This document shows positions 1 to 8,328 of a DNA stretch of 64,000 nt, piece after piece. The stretch's first letter is position 1, and every line of letters starts with the position of its first letter. Under the pieces are notes generated by a model. It made no database searches. It was not told where the DNA came from and was given only the letters and a program-made list of their open reading frames with translations. Source of the DNA: Novipirellula herctigrandis (GTDB lineage: Bacteria; Planctomycetota; Planctomycetia; Pirellulales; Pirellulaceae); contig SJPJ01000002.1 of the NCBI GenBank assembly GCA_007859835.1, positions 390,744 to 454,743 of the forward strand. The letters run 5' to 3'. The translations under genes were made by a program, and so were the position numbers.

Positions 1-554
1 GGCCCATAGAACCACATCTTGATCTCAGGTATTTCGTCCAGCGCTTTAACAGTGCCCTCGTTCGTGCCACTCCAATGAGGACCAAAAACTTTTAGTTCGA
101 TGCCAAGCTTTTCTTTAGCAAGCGTCTGAGTCCTAACCAGACTGACCTTCTGCTCATCATACGCCCCCTCAAACTCACCGGCCTTGTCCGTGGACTTGCG
201 ATTCCGGTAGCCATGATTCCAGAACTCAATCTGGCCACCGTTGTGCAAATCCTTGATCCAGTTGAAGTAGGACTCGTTGTCTTCCTCCAAAGAATATCCA
301 ATGATCCCATACGACGCTTTGATGTTGGACTCTTTTAGAAAATCCGTGATCCGCTGCCACCTAGGAGACACCGGTAGCGCGTTGGATGACGACGCCGCAA
401 CTACGTCGTCCAATTTCAGCACAATGACCTGGGCAGCGCCATCCGCTACTTCATTACCATTTGCAATCCCCCCGAAAAATGCGATGGCAAAGACTACAAC
501 CGATACGTTTAATAGAAGAATACGTTTCGCGGTGCTATTGATGGTGTTCTTCAC
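1..554 (-). CDS. Polysaccharide-deacetylase-like exported protein (3' end beyond the window)
   Basis: An uninterrupted minus-strand frame of 184 codons runs from a GTG at 554 off the left edge. GAGAG lies six bases before the GTG, which supports this start. The protein begins with a hydrophobic signal-like segment (about residues 11-32). Three stretches resemble the NodB fold: KLDD near residue 47 (first metal-binding Asp motif), EFWNHGY near 110 (His motif) and FGPHWSG near 155 (position of the usual RPPxG motif). I infer a secreted metal-dependent carbohydrate deacetylase or a relative. The catalytic C-terminal part is not in the window, so activity cannot be judged. Confidence 0.72.
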   Translation of the reverse strand, partial: MKNTINSTAKRILLLNVSVVVFAIAFFGGIANGNEVADGAAQVIVLKLDDVVAASSSNALPVSPRWQRITDFLKESNIKASYGIIGYSLEEDNESYFNWIKDLHNGGQIEFWNHGYRNRKSTDKAGEFEGAYDEQKVSLVRTQTLAKEKLGIELKVFGPHWSGTNEGTVKALDEIPEIKMWFYG

Positions 555-791
555 TGTGTTCTCTCAGTACGGTTTTGAATGAATCGATGTTAGCTCTCTA
601 GAATATAGTCACTCGTCTCGTGGCGCACCCACCACCGCGATCGCTTCTCTCTCGCTATCACAAACACGATTGGAATCATGGTAATTCGTTGAATTGATAC
701 GCATCCATTTTGCGGCACCAAATTCTTTCGGCCGATTTTTTTCTGGTAAGCTAGGCAACACAAATTCCCTCTCTAGATGGAGATCGTGTCG

Positions 792-1580
792 ATGAAGATT
801 TTGCTACCGCTCCCAGTGCTCGCAACTCTAACGTTATTGGGAACTCTAACGGGCGTTGTGTCGGCTGCGGAGTCCGTTGACGAGTTGCCCACGCCTCCGG
901 ATGACAAATCATTAACGCTAAAATGGCACGATGAATTCGACGGCGACCAACTCGATGCAACCAAGTGGGAAGCACGACCCGATGGCAAACGGAAAGGGGG
1001 TTGGTGGAGTCCAAGAGCGATTTCATTGAACGGAGAAGGCCATCTTGCCATCACGACATTCTCGGACAATGGCAAACCCACTACCGGTTGCGTTTGGACC
1101 AAAGGTAAATTCGAGCATTCGTTCGGATACTACGTCGCACGAGTAAAATTCCAAAATCAGCCAGGGCACTGGTCTGCATTCTGGATCAATGGCAATGGTA
1201 TTGGAACGGTTGGCGATGATGGCCGGGACGGCACGGAAATCGACATCATGGAAAAGCCATGGCTCGATGACCGAGTTCAACACACATTGCATTGGGATGG
1301 CTACGGCGATCACCACAAATCAAAAGGCAATGTCGTCAAGGTGCCTGACGTAATGAATGGCTGGCACACGTTCGGTTTGCTTTGGCTTCCTGAGGAATAC
1401 ATTTTCTACGTTGATGGAAAGGAAACATGGCGAACCAACGCAGGTGGCGTTTGCCAAGTACCCCAATACATGCTGCTGAGCGATGAAGTCGGATCATGGG
1501 GAGGGGACATCAGCGAGGCCAAACTGCCAGATCAATTTTTGGTGGATTACGTGCGTGTCTACGATCTGGTGGAAAAATGA
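792..1580 (+). CDS. Secreted glycoside hydrolase family 16 protein
   Basis: The protein of 262 residues has an N-terminal signal peptide (MKILLPLPVLATLTLLGTL, ending near VSAAE) and a single GH16 beta-jelly-roll domain. The family catalytic signature is clear as EIDIME (Glu149 nucleophile, Asp151, Glu154 acid/base). GH16 enzymes cleave beta-1,3/1,4 glucans or algal galactans such as agar, porphyran and carrageenan; the exact substrate cannot be read from sequence. The ATG at 792 is preferred over 777 because GGAG sits nine bases upstream of it. The WSAFWING region is typical of the agarase/laminarinase side of the family. No carbohydrate-binding module is attached. Confidence 0.93.
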   Translation: MKILLPLPVLATLTLLGTLTGVVSAAESVDELPTPPDDKSLTLKWHDEFDGDQLDATKWEARPDGKRKGGWWSPRAISLNGEGHLAITTFSDNGKPTTGCVWTKGKFEHSFGYYVARVKFQNQPGHWSAFWINGNGIGTVGDDGRDGTEIDIMEKPWLDDRVQHTLHWDGYGDHHKSKGNVVKVPDVMNGWHTFGLLWLPEEYIFYVDGKETWRTNAGGVCQVPQYMLLSDEVGSWGGDISEAKLPDQFLVDYVRVYDLVEK

Positions 1581-1613
1581 AACTCGCAGTTCGATTTACG
1601 ATCCTTGTCGTGA

Positions 1614-1869
1614 CGCGTAGCAAAGGACATACAAATAGGACCCGACAATGAAATCGCATCGTTACTTAAAATTGAAGAAGATGGCGATTTGCATCGTGCT
1701 GGAGAAGAGATTCAGTACAACGTCAGCGACGGTGCACCTTCGACCGGGCATTGGAGTTTGGGACCGAACCATCGATCACGGAACACGGTTTGCCATCGAC
1801 GGCGGCTCTGTTTTCAATCGCGTGTTCAATATGGCAGAACGACGGGGACTTAGTTTTCCCGATCAATAA
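1614..1869 (+). pseudogene. Possible frameshifted gene remnant
   Basis: Between the GH16 gene and the TrmO-like gene two plus-strand frames look protein-like in succession. One is open from 1614 to a TAG at 1851 and its first part is acidic and well balanced (EIASLLKIEEDGDLHRAGEE, then IQYNVSDG). The other takes over near 1770 and ends at 1869 with AIDGGSVFNRVFNMAERR. This pattern fits a short gene fragment with a frameshift. I do not recognise a family, and no start with a ribosome site is visible. The rest of the 350-base gap shows nothing else. Confidence 0.2.
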
Positions 1870-1931
1870 TCGGACATGCCATTGCTACATCAGGCAAGTC
1901 AAACCAGACACTTGCTAAGACGCAGAATCGA

Positions 1932-2447
1932 TCATTTTTTTGGCGTCTTCAACCACGTGGCCACCGTGGCTTCCTCGGCCGTATCATATCCGGGTATGAA
2001 CGGTTTAATGTCAAGAATGGGAGTTCCGTCAAACGCATCCGTCCTCTCAATCTCGATTACGTTTGCCTTGATGGAAACGATCTTGCAGAGTGTCAAGGCG
2101 ATAAGGTTAGGTCGCGATGGGGAACGCGTTGCGAACACGCCCGTGAGCGGATTGTTGCGATTGCCCTGCGGGTGGACCTGCAGGACCGATCTCTTTTGGG
2201 GGTTGTCATTGTTACTGAACCACCAAAAAACTTGGATATGGGAATACTGGTCGAGTCCAAGCAAACCAGCTTGGTGCTTCTTATCAACAATGATACAAGT
2301 GCGATTATCTGCGTTATAAAAATGGCCAATGGGTTGAACCACAAACGATTGCACCGGCGAGCCAGAGGGCTCCTCTGCGTGACTTGCTGAAGAGGCGACT
2401 GCCGCCGTGACAATCAACGTAGCAAAGATCAAACGGAACGATTTCAT
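1932..2447 (-). CDS. Exported TrmO/TsaA-domain protein
   Basis: The 171-residue protein carries the TrmO (YaeB/TsaA) beta-barrel fold: IGHFYN, LGLDQYSHIQVFWWF, VHPQGNRNNPLTGVFATRSP, IEIERTDAFDGTPILDIKPF. TrmO methylates N6-threonylcarbamoyladenosine at position 37 of tRNA-Thr using SAM, in the cytoplasm. Here an N-terminal signal peptide (MKSFRLIFATLIVTAA, likely cut after SHA) precedes the domain, which would place it outside the cytoplasm. Start at 2447 is chosen because GGAGAAGAG lies directly upstream; a longer frame to 2741 has no such site. Function outside the cytoplasm is unknown; it may bind another nucleoside or SAM-like ligand. Confidence 0.8.
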   Translation of the reverse strand: MKSFRLIFATLIVTAAVASSASHAEEPSGSPVQSFVVQPIGHFYNADNRTCIIVDKKHQAGLLGLDQYSHIQVFWWFSNNDNPQKRSVLQVHPQGNRNNPLTGVFATRSPSRPNLIALTLCKIVSIKANVIEIERTDAFDGTPILDIKPFIPGYDTAEEATVATWLKTPKK

Positions 2448-3187
2448 CACTCTTCTCCGACTAGCGAAATGGGATTGGATTTGGGATTCAACTTTTCCGA
2501 TCCCAAGTACGGAACTTGACATCGTTGCAGTCTTCCTGATGGCTAATTTGGGAGAGTCTATCGCTTGATCGGTCGAGCAAATAGATGCCGCTATATTCGC
2601 ACTACCTCTAGCGTACAACTCATGGGGTCCCCGCTGACGAATACGGGTGAGAACCACAGTACATAAGACGTCTAGTGTATGGTCGATTGGCTGTCGTAAA
2701 GACGTCCCCCTACACTCAACACGATCGACTCTTTCATACACCCTCCTCTTAGAACACTGATGGATCTATTTCGGATGCCCGTCGCTGTCCTTGCCGTCGC
2801 TGTCCTTGCCGTCACTGTCCTTGCCGTCGCGCCGCAACGTCGCGTTCTTCACCTGAACCATGCAAAGCTCTGCACTGTGTCAACTGTGCACATGGCGTCC
2901 TTATTCGCACGCCCAACCTGACCATGATGTTGGCGTGCGAGTTCCCTGCTGAACAGAAAAAACGATGGTGAATGCAGGGTAGATATGGTGACGTGGATTG
3001 AAAGCCGCCGGATCCCGGTTCGGAACAGGATTTGCGACTTCGATGGTCGTGGTTTCTGATACCCCAAAGTTTCCGGAAAGATGGTCGTGAAAGACCAAGT
3101 ACGTGTGTTTTGACTTCGCTATCGCGCTGGGTAGTAAGAGATGTTTCCCAAATGAGTTAGCTAGTCAGAGCTTATGGGAGATTTTTG
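2448..3187. other. Intergenic region between divergent genes
   Basis: This 740-base region separates the minus-strand TrmO-like gene from the plus-strand vgrG, so promoters for both should lie here. Apart from the 15-base tandem repeat at 2781-2830 I see no convincing gene. A small 53-codon frame (2760-2921) translates the repeat as a hydrophobic LAVAV run but lacks a ribosome site. GGGAG at 3176-3180 is the ribosome site of vgrG. Confidence 0.5.
2781..2830. repeat. 15-bp tandem repeat, three copies plus a partial
   Basis: The unit GTCGCTGTCCTTGCC occurs at 2781-2795 and 2796-2810 and, with one change (GTCACT), at 2811-2825, followed by GTCGC. The unit length is a multiple of three, but no credible gene spans it. 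Confidence 0.9.
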
Positions 3188-5158
3188 ATGACCCTGACCC
3201 AAAAAACCCGGTTTCTTAATTTGACCACCCCGCTCGGGGATGACGTTCTTTTACTGACTTCGTTCTTTGGCAACGAAGAGATGTCTCGGCTCTTCACTTA
3301 TCAGCTCGAGATGATTTCAGACAACAACGCGATCGAAGCGGCAGACATTGTTGGAAAAAACTGCACATTCAGCGTTGAACGCGCCGACGAATCACGCCAA
3401 TTTTTCAATGGTTGGGTGAGCCGGTTCGTTGCGGGCGACGAGGATGGTGAGGGGCGACGCGATTACCGTGCCGTCGTCGTACCGTGGCTATGGTTCCTAA
3501 CGCGTACGGCGGACTGCCGAATCTTTCAAAACAAAACCATTCCCGACATCATCGAGCAAATCTTAGGCGACCTAGGCTTTAGTGACTATGAGCTTCAACT
3601 CTCGTTGGATCACAAGACATGGGAGTACTGCGTGCAATATCGTGAGACGGATTTCAACTTTGTATCACGATTGATGGAACAAGAAGGGATCTTCTATTTT
3701 TTCAAACATGAAGATGGCAAACACACGCTTGTAATGGCCGACCATAAAGGGGCATATCTCGATTGCCCCGAGAGCGAAGTAGATTTACCACTTACATCGA
3801 GCGGCATCGCCGTGACGGACCACCTCACGCGCTGGGAACATCAATACGAATTCCGGCCCGGCAAATGGACTCAAAACGATTTCGATTTCAAGAAACCTAA
3901 GACGAGTTTGATGACGAAAACCAACACCGTCATCGAAATCCCATCAGTCAGCAAGTACGAAATCTATGATTATCCGGGCGAGTATGTCGAAAAGAGTGAC
4001 GGTGACACCGAAACACGAATCCGGATGGAGCAAGAGGAAACTTCTCATGATGTCGTACATGGTTCGAGCACATGTAGGACTTTCGCAACAGGGGCGAAGT
4101 TCAGTGTTGGGACTCATCATTCCCGAAGCGAGGAAGGACAGTCCTATGTAATCACGGCAATCCATCATGCGGCGACGGAACCCAAGCAGTATGAAACAAG
4201 GACCGGCGGATCCGACACCGACTATCGGAATTCATTCGCATGCGTCCCCGATTCCGTTGTCTTCCGACCGGCACGCATTACGCCCAGACCCGTGACATCC
4301 GGAGTCCAAACGGCAATCGTCGTTGGTCCAAAGGGCGAAGAAATCTACACTGACGAATATGGCCGCGTGAAGGTTCAATTCCACTGGGATCGGGAGGGAA
4401 AGAAAGACGAGAACAGTAGTTGCTGGATTCGCGTCGCTCAAAACTGGGCGGGCGATAAATGGGGAGTGCTGTTCAATCCCCGAATCGGCCAAGAGGTCGT
4501 TGTCGATTTTGTTCAAGGGGACCCCGACCGCCCATTGATCACAGGGCGTGTTTACAACGCCGAACAAATGCCACCGTACGAACTCCCCAGCGAGCAAACC
4601 AAGAGCACAATCAAGACACGCAGCTCCAAAAATGGCAGTCCCGACAACTTCAATGAGATTCGCTTCGAAGACAAGAAGGGCGAAGAAGAACTATACATTC
4701 ACGCAGAGAAAGACCGCAACGGCATCGTCGAGAACAATCACACGCTTAACGTGGGCGTCGATCAGACAATTGAAATCGGGAACAATCAGAGTCTTAAAGT
4801 GGGTGGTCCAACCGCGCAAGAGGGAACTCAAAGTGTCGAAGTATGGAAGGACCAAAATACGACCATCAAGGCCGGTGATCGAAACGTAACGATCGAACTT
4901 GGAAACGACACGCTCAACCTCAAGATGGGAAATCGGACGACGAAATTAGATCTGGGAAAAATGGAAACCGAGGCGATGCAATCGATCGAACTGAAAGTTG
5001 GCGGAAGCAGCATCAAAATCGACCAGATGGGAGTGAAAGTCAAAGGCATGATAGTCGAAATCGACGGATCAATTATGACCAAGGTAAAAGGAACGTTAAC
5101 CGATATTAAGGGAGAAGCAATGTTGAAGTTGAGTGGCGGAGTCACCATGATCAACTAA
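3188..5158 (+). CDS. vgrG: Type VI secretion tip protein VgrG
   Basis: This 656-residue protein has the VgrG order: an N-terminal gp27-like region (LFTYQLEMIS, LTRTADCRIFQNKTIPDIIEQILG, YRETDFNFVSRLMEQEGIFY), a gp5-like OB fold near 370-470 (YGRVKVQFHWDREG, WIRVAQNWAG, GQEVVVDFVQGDPDRP) and a C-terminal beta-prism of short repeats (NNQSLKVGG and similar). It forms the trimeric spike of the T6SS tube and carries effectors. No catalytic extension follows the prism, so it is a structural VgrG. GGGAG seven bases before the ATG fixes the start. It begins a same-strand module with FHA-DUF6931, PAAR and a metallopeptidase gene. Confidence 0.96.
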   Translation: MTLTQKTRFLNLTTPLGDDVLLLTSFFGNEEMSRLFTYQLEMISDNNAIEAADIVGKNCTFSVERADESRQFFNGWVSRFVAGDEDGEGRRDYRAVVVPWLWFLTRTADCRIFQNKTIPDIIEQILGDLGFSDYELQLSLDHKTWEYCVQYRETDFNFVSRLMEQEGIFYFFKHEDGKHTLVMADHKGAYLDCPESEVDLPLTSSGIAVTDHLTRWEHQYEFRPGKWTQNDFDFKKPKTSLMTKTNTVIEIPSVSKYEIYDYPGEYVEKSDGDTETRIRMEQEETSHDVVHGSSTCRTFATGAKFSVGTHHSRSEEGQSYVITAIHHAATEPKQYETRTGGSDTDYRNSFACVPDSVVFRPARITPRPVTSGVQTAIVVGPKGEEIYTDEYGRVKVQFHWDREGKKDENSSCWIRVAQNWAGDKWGVLFNPRIGQEVVVDFVQGDPDRPLITGRVYNAEQMPPYELPSEQTKSTIKTRSSKNGSPDNFNEIRFEDKKGEEELYIHAEKDRNGIVENNHTLNVGVDQTIEIGNNQSLKVGGPTAQEGTQSVEVWKDQNTTIKAGDRNVTIELGNDTLNLKMGNRTTKLDLGKMETEAMQSIELKVGGSSIKIDQMGVKVKGMIVEIDGSIMTKVKGTLTDIKGEAMLKLSGGVTMIN

Positions 5159-5222
5159 TTCCAATCACATTTCGCGATCAACATCAACAAACGTATTCAA
5201 CGCATTTCATCGCGAGTAAGAC

Positions 5223-6197
5223 ATGAACATTACACTCGAAGTTGTTCGGGGTCCTGGATCCGGCAGGAAGGTTTTCCTGCAATCTGGTGAGCAAACCATC
5301 GTTGGTCGCACGGACGCGTCGGACTATAGCTTTGCTGATAACGAGGAAATGTCAGGCCGTCATTTCGCAGTGGTCTGTAAATGGCCGCAGTGGTACGTGA
5401 AAGATTTGGGCAGCAGCAATGGCACGATGCTCAACGGCAAAACAATCACGCTCTCCGAGTTGAAACACGACGATCAAATCGTGGCTGGCCGAAACGTCTT
5501 TCATGTGATCCTCAGCGGACAAGATCAACGACTTCAAACTCACATGCCAGCGGAAGCACCGGCTGCTGCCGAAGTGGCGACTACGGCTTCCTCCGATGCG
5601 TCCGAGATGGAACCAATCGGCCCTGTTCGAGATGAACCAAGCGGATTCGTCGCTACCACATCCGAACCGATCTGCGAGCAGGTGAAGGAATTGAGCGAAG
5701 CGGCGGCAAATCTGGTTCAGCCCAAGCAGTCCCCCAAACAGTACCTCGCAGTACTCGAACAAAACGAATTATTCACTGATGCGATCCGGTTCCTGTCGAC
5801 CGCGCTTCCCCGACGTGATGCCGTTGGTTGGGCTGCTGATTGTGTCGTTACCGCAAACAGCAGTAAACTTGCCGAAGCAGACGAACGAACCTTGAAAGTG
5901 ATTCAAACCTGGGTGGCGGATCCGAACGAAACAAATCGACGTGCTGCGATGGACGCCGCCGAGACAGAGGAATTTTCAACACCTGCTAGTTGGGCTGCCG
6001 TGGGAGCGTTTTGGAGTGAAGGCAGCATGGGACCGCCGGAAGCACCGACGATTCCCCCCGCGCCACACTTGACGGCGCACGCCGTGGGTAGTTCCGTGAT
6101 GATGTCAGCCGTAAAGAACGAACCGGAACGAGCGGCAGACAAATACCGCCAATTCATACAATTAGGAATCCAAAAGGGTGAGACCGCTCGCGAGTAA
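5223..6197 (+). CDS. FHA domain plus DUF6931 protein, T6SS-associated
   Basis: Residues about 1-95 form a forkhead-associated domain with the usual landmarks (VGRTDASD, SGRHFAVV, VKDLGSSNGTMLNG), which binds phosphothreonine. A low-complexity Ala/Glu linker follows. The C-terminal 150 residues match DUF6931 as I know it (AIRFLSTALPRRDAVGWAADC, AVGAFWSEGSM, YRQFIQLGI). DUF6931 proteins are commonly found beside VgrG and PAAR genes in planctomycete and proteobacterial T6SS loci; their role is not established. The gene lies 64 bases after vgrG and 68 before the PAAR gene. I infer post-translational control or effector loading, but nothing in the sequence proves it. Confidence 0.85.
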   Translation: MNITLEVVRGPGSGRKVFLQSGEQTIVGRTDASDYSFADNEEMSGRHFAVVCKWPQWYVKDLGSSNGTMLNGKTITLSELKHDDQIVAGRNVFHVILSGQDQRLQTHMPAEAPAAAEVATTASSDASEMEPIGPVRDEPSGFVATTSEPICEQVKELSEAAANLVQPKQSPKQYLAVLEQNELFTDAIRFLSTALPRRDAVGWAADCVVTANSSKLAEADERTLKVIQTWVADPNETNRRAAMDAAETEEFSTPASWAAVGAFWSEGSMGPPEAPTIPPAPHLTAHAVGSSVMMSAVKNEPERAADKYRQFIQLGIQKGETARE

Positions 6198-6265
6198 TCG
6201 ACTTTTTTTCCAAAGGAACTGACAAACGAGCTCTTTTGAATCCGCTTAAAAATGGGAGCCGGATA

Positions 6266-6556
6266 ATGGGAATGCCAGCCGCACGCGTCGGGGACATGCA
6301 TGTATGTCCAATGGTTACCGGAGTGGTTCCACACGTCGGCGGTCCGATCTTGCCACCCGGGGGTATTCCCGTTCTGATTGGCGGAATGCCCGCAGCTCGG
6401 GTCGGGGACATGGCGACTTGTGTCGGGCCACCAGACGTCATCGCGCTAGGATCATTCGCTGTTCTCATTGGCGGTCAGCCGGCTGCGCGGATGCTTGACT
6501 TGACAGCCCATGGTGGGACGATTGTCACCGGCCACCCTACAACATTGATCGGTTGA
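6266..6556 (+). CDS. PAAR-domain spike tip protein
   Basis: The 96-residue protein consists almost entirely of a PAAR motif domain: MPAARVGDMHVCP at the start, a second MPAARVGDMATC and a third QPAARMLDL, separated by Gly/Pro-rich turns (GGPILPPGGIPVLIGG). PAAR proteins sharpen the VgrG spike and bind a zinc ion; here Cys and His residues near the first two motifs could be ligands. No effector domain is fused. The start at 6266 has GGGAG nine to ten bases upstream and begins right at the domain; an earlier start at 6236 would add ten unlikely residues. It is followed after 31 bases by the putative effector. Confidence 0.92.
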   Translation: MGMPAARVGDMHVCPMVTGVVPHVGGPILPPGGIPVLIGGMPAARVGDMATCVGPPDVIALGSFAVLIGGQPAARMLDLTAHGGTIVTGHPTTLIG

Positions 6557-6587
6557 CTTGGTTAATCTGCCAGAGTCGGAGACACCA

Positions 6588-7451
6588 ATGATAATCTATG
6601 ATTGTGAACCAACCGCGCCGAGCGCTGAACATTTTTTGGACTACACACATGATCCTTCGACCGAATACTATCGGTGCGGCGATGCAACGCCGACGAGTGT
6701 TCGTGTTGGGTCACGCTCTCGCCAGCAAGGTCCTGCTGGTCACGATTGGACGCGGGTGCAACTCGCCCGCACATGCCCCGAAGATGCCGAAGTGTGCCCA
6801 TCCGATGCGGTGGAGTACTATCAACAGGTTCAATTCGATATCATCCGCAACGCCCTGATTGTTGTGGGCGGGAACAACTCCGTTGAAATACCAGTCCACA
6901 ATGCAAGTCGCGAAGAATTGGAGTTGTTCAACAATACGTTTTGTGATGAGGCTCTGGTGCCGATAGCACACCTGAACCGAGTACTGGAGATCCGACCAAA
7001 TGGGATTCACGTTGAGAGCACCACGGGGCGCCCCGGCGGTAGTCTCAGCTACATGGGCGGACTCAACCAATCCAATCGGATTGTTATCACCCATGGGTCG
7101 CTATGGGGATCTCGCCGACGTGGCATTTCCGAGACGGTGCTACATGAAATTGGTCATGTGATGACTCACCGAGGTAACGTCTGGCTGAACGTGAGCTCAC
7201 ACGATGTAGCGCAAATGCGTACCGGGACCTCTCGCAACCGAGGTGGATTGGAAGGGCTTTGCGATGCCTACATGTATTTCCTTTGCTATGGCTCCAACGA
7301 CACTACGATTCAACAATTTGGAGAACGCAACGGCAACCGAACGACTCGCGACATCCTCCGTCGTAGCTTAGCATTCTCGCGGATTTCGTCCGACGATCTA
7401 TCCTCCGATTGGACGAGTCGATTAGCGGAACGAGAACCGCAAGCATCATAA
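6588..7451 (+). CDS. Putative zinc metallopeptidase, candidate T6SS effector
   Basis: The 287-residue protein has no signal peptide and no family I recognise. The key signal is HEIGH (His186, Glu187, His190), the HExxH zinc motif, followed after 32 residues by ExxxD in LEGLCDAY (Glu222, Asp226). This matches the gluzincin arrangement, in which that Glu is the third zinc ligand. The N-terminal 110 residues contain several Cys (CEP, YRCG, CPEDAEVC). The gene starts 31 bases after PAAR with a good GGAG site and ends the module; 213 bases with no gene follow. By position it is a likely cargo effector acting on peptides or on peptidoglycan stems; this is inference. No immunity gene is evident next to it. 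Confidence 0.72.
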   Translation: MIIYDCEPTAPSAEHFLDYTHDPSTEYYRCGDATPTSVRVGSRSRQQGPAGHDWTRVQLARTCPEDAEVCPSDAVEYYQQVQFDIIRNALIVVGGNNSVEIPVHNASREELELFNNTFCDEALVPIAHLNRVLEIRPNGIHVESTTGRPGGSLSYMGGLNQSNRIVITHGSLWGSRRRGISETVLHEIGHVMTHRGNVWLNVSSHDVAQMRTGTSRNRGGLEGLCDAYMYFLCYGSNDTTIQQFGERNGNRTTRDILRRSLAFSRISSDDLSSDWTSRLAEREPQAS

Positions 7452-7664
7452 TGCTGGACATGACGTCGTTGTCTTCAGGCAAAACCAACGGAATTAGACG
7501 GAGTCAATTTTCTGAGGTGAGTTGCATTTTGCTCGCAGCATTGGTATGCCATAGGTGACTTGAAAACATCGCGGCGAGGGCGCGTACTTCGGCACCATGT
7601 TTTCTGGTCCAAGTTGTCGGCTACTCACTGATTAGACCTTTCCAATACCAATCGAGAAAACCTG

Positions 7665-8102
7665 ATGGCTAAAAAGAACATCCTGTTTTTATGCACTGGA
7701 AACTCGTGCCGCAGCCAAATGGCCGAAGGCTGGGCAAGACATTTCCATAACGATACGATCGTGGCGTACTCTGCTGGCATCGAGGCTCATGGCATGAACC
7801 CCAACGCAATGCGTGTTATGAAAGAAGCCGGTGTTGACATCTCAGGCCAATCATCGAAACTTGCCGACACACTCATTGATGTATCGCTTGATCTTGTCAT
7901 CACGGTTTGCGGTCACGCGGACGAGAACTGTCCAGTGTTTTTGACCAAAGCAAAACTGGTTCATGTCGGCTTCGACGATCCACCGAAGTTGGCAAAACAA
8001 GCCGCCAGCGAAGAAGAAGCCCTCGATCAATACCGACGCGTTCGTGACGAAATCCGTGATTTCGTAAGCAAGCGTTTGCCAGACTTAATCTCTGAAGATT
8101 AA
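7665..8102 (+). CDS. arsC: Arsenate reductase, thioredoxin-coupled ArsC
   Basis: The 145-residue protein belongs to the low-molecular-weight phosphatase-like arsenate reductases. The P-loop CTGNSCRS supplies Cys10 and Cys15; the redox pair is Cys82 and Cys89 in [10 protein letters not shown]. These four positions have the same numbers as in the Staphylococcus plasmid pI258 ArsC. It reduces arsenate to arsenite using thioredoxin. Usually it works with an arsenite efflux pump and an ArsR regulator, but neither is seen nearby, so the gene is an orphan here. The 200 bases downstream hold no supported gene. Confidence 0.94.
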   Translation: MAKKNILFLCTGNSCRSQMAEGWARHFHNDTIVAYSAGIEAHGMNPNAMRVMKEAGVDISGQSSKLADTLIDVSLDLVITVCGHADENCPVFLTKAKLVHVGFDDPPKLAKQAASEEEALDQYRRVRDEIRDFVSKRLPDLISED

Positions 8103-8328
8103 CAGAGGTTTGTCCGGCCACTTTTGATGCAGCGTATCGATCATGGGAGCGGGCGTTTTCATATAGCCATTCTGCGTCATGATATCCGACTCCGTTAGTG
8201 AATCGCTCTCCGGTGTGTTGGATACTGTGCCCGCATAGATTGAAGTGTGCTGTTCCTGACTGCAAACGGTCTCTATCGTTGACGGCTCGAAAAATGAAAC
8301 GCCTCCCACAATGAACTCAGGTTACTCC

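Noticed and set aside
2760-2921. 53-codon frame translating the 15-bp repeat into a hydrophobic LAVAV leader-like peptide
   Set aside because: No ribosome site and an Arg/His/Cys-rich remainder; the hydrophobic run is a by-product of the repeat.
8085-8309. 74-codon minus-strand frame filling the gap between arsC and the OYE gene
   Set aside because: It starts with GTG without a clear ribosome site, overlaps the arsC end antisense, and matches nothing known; protein-like composition alone is too little.
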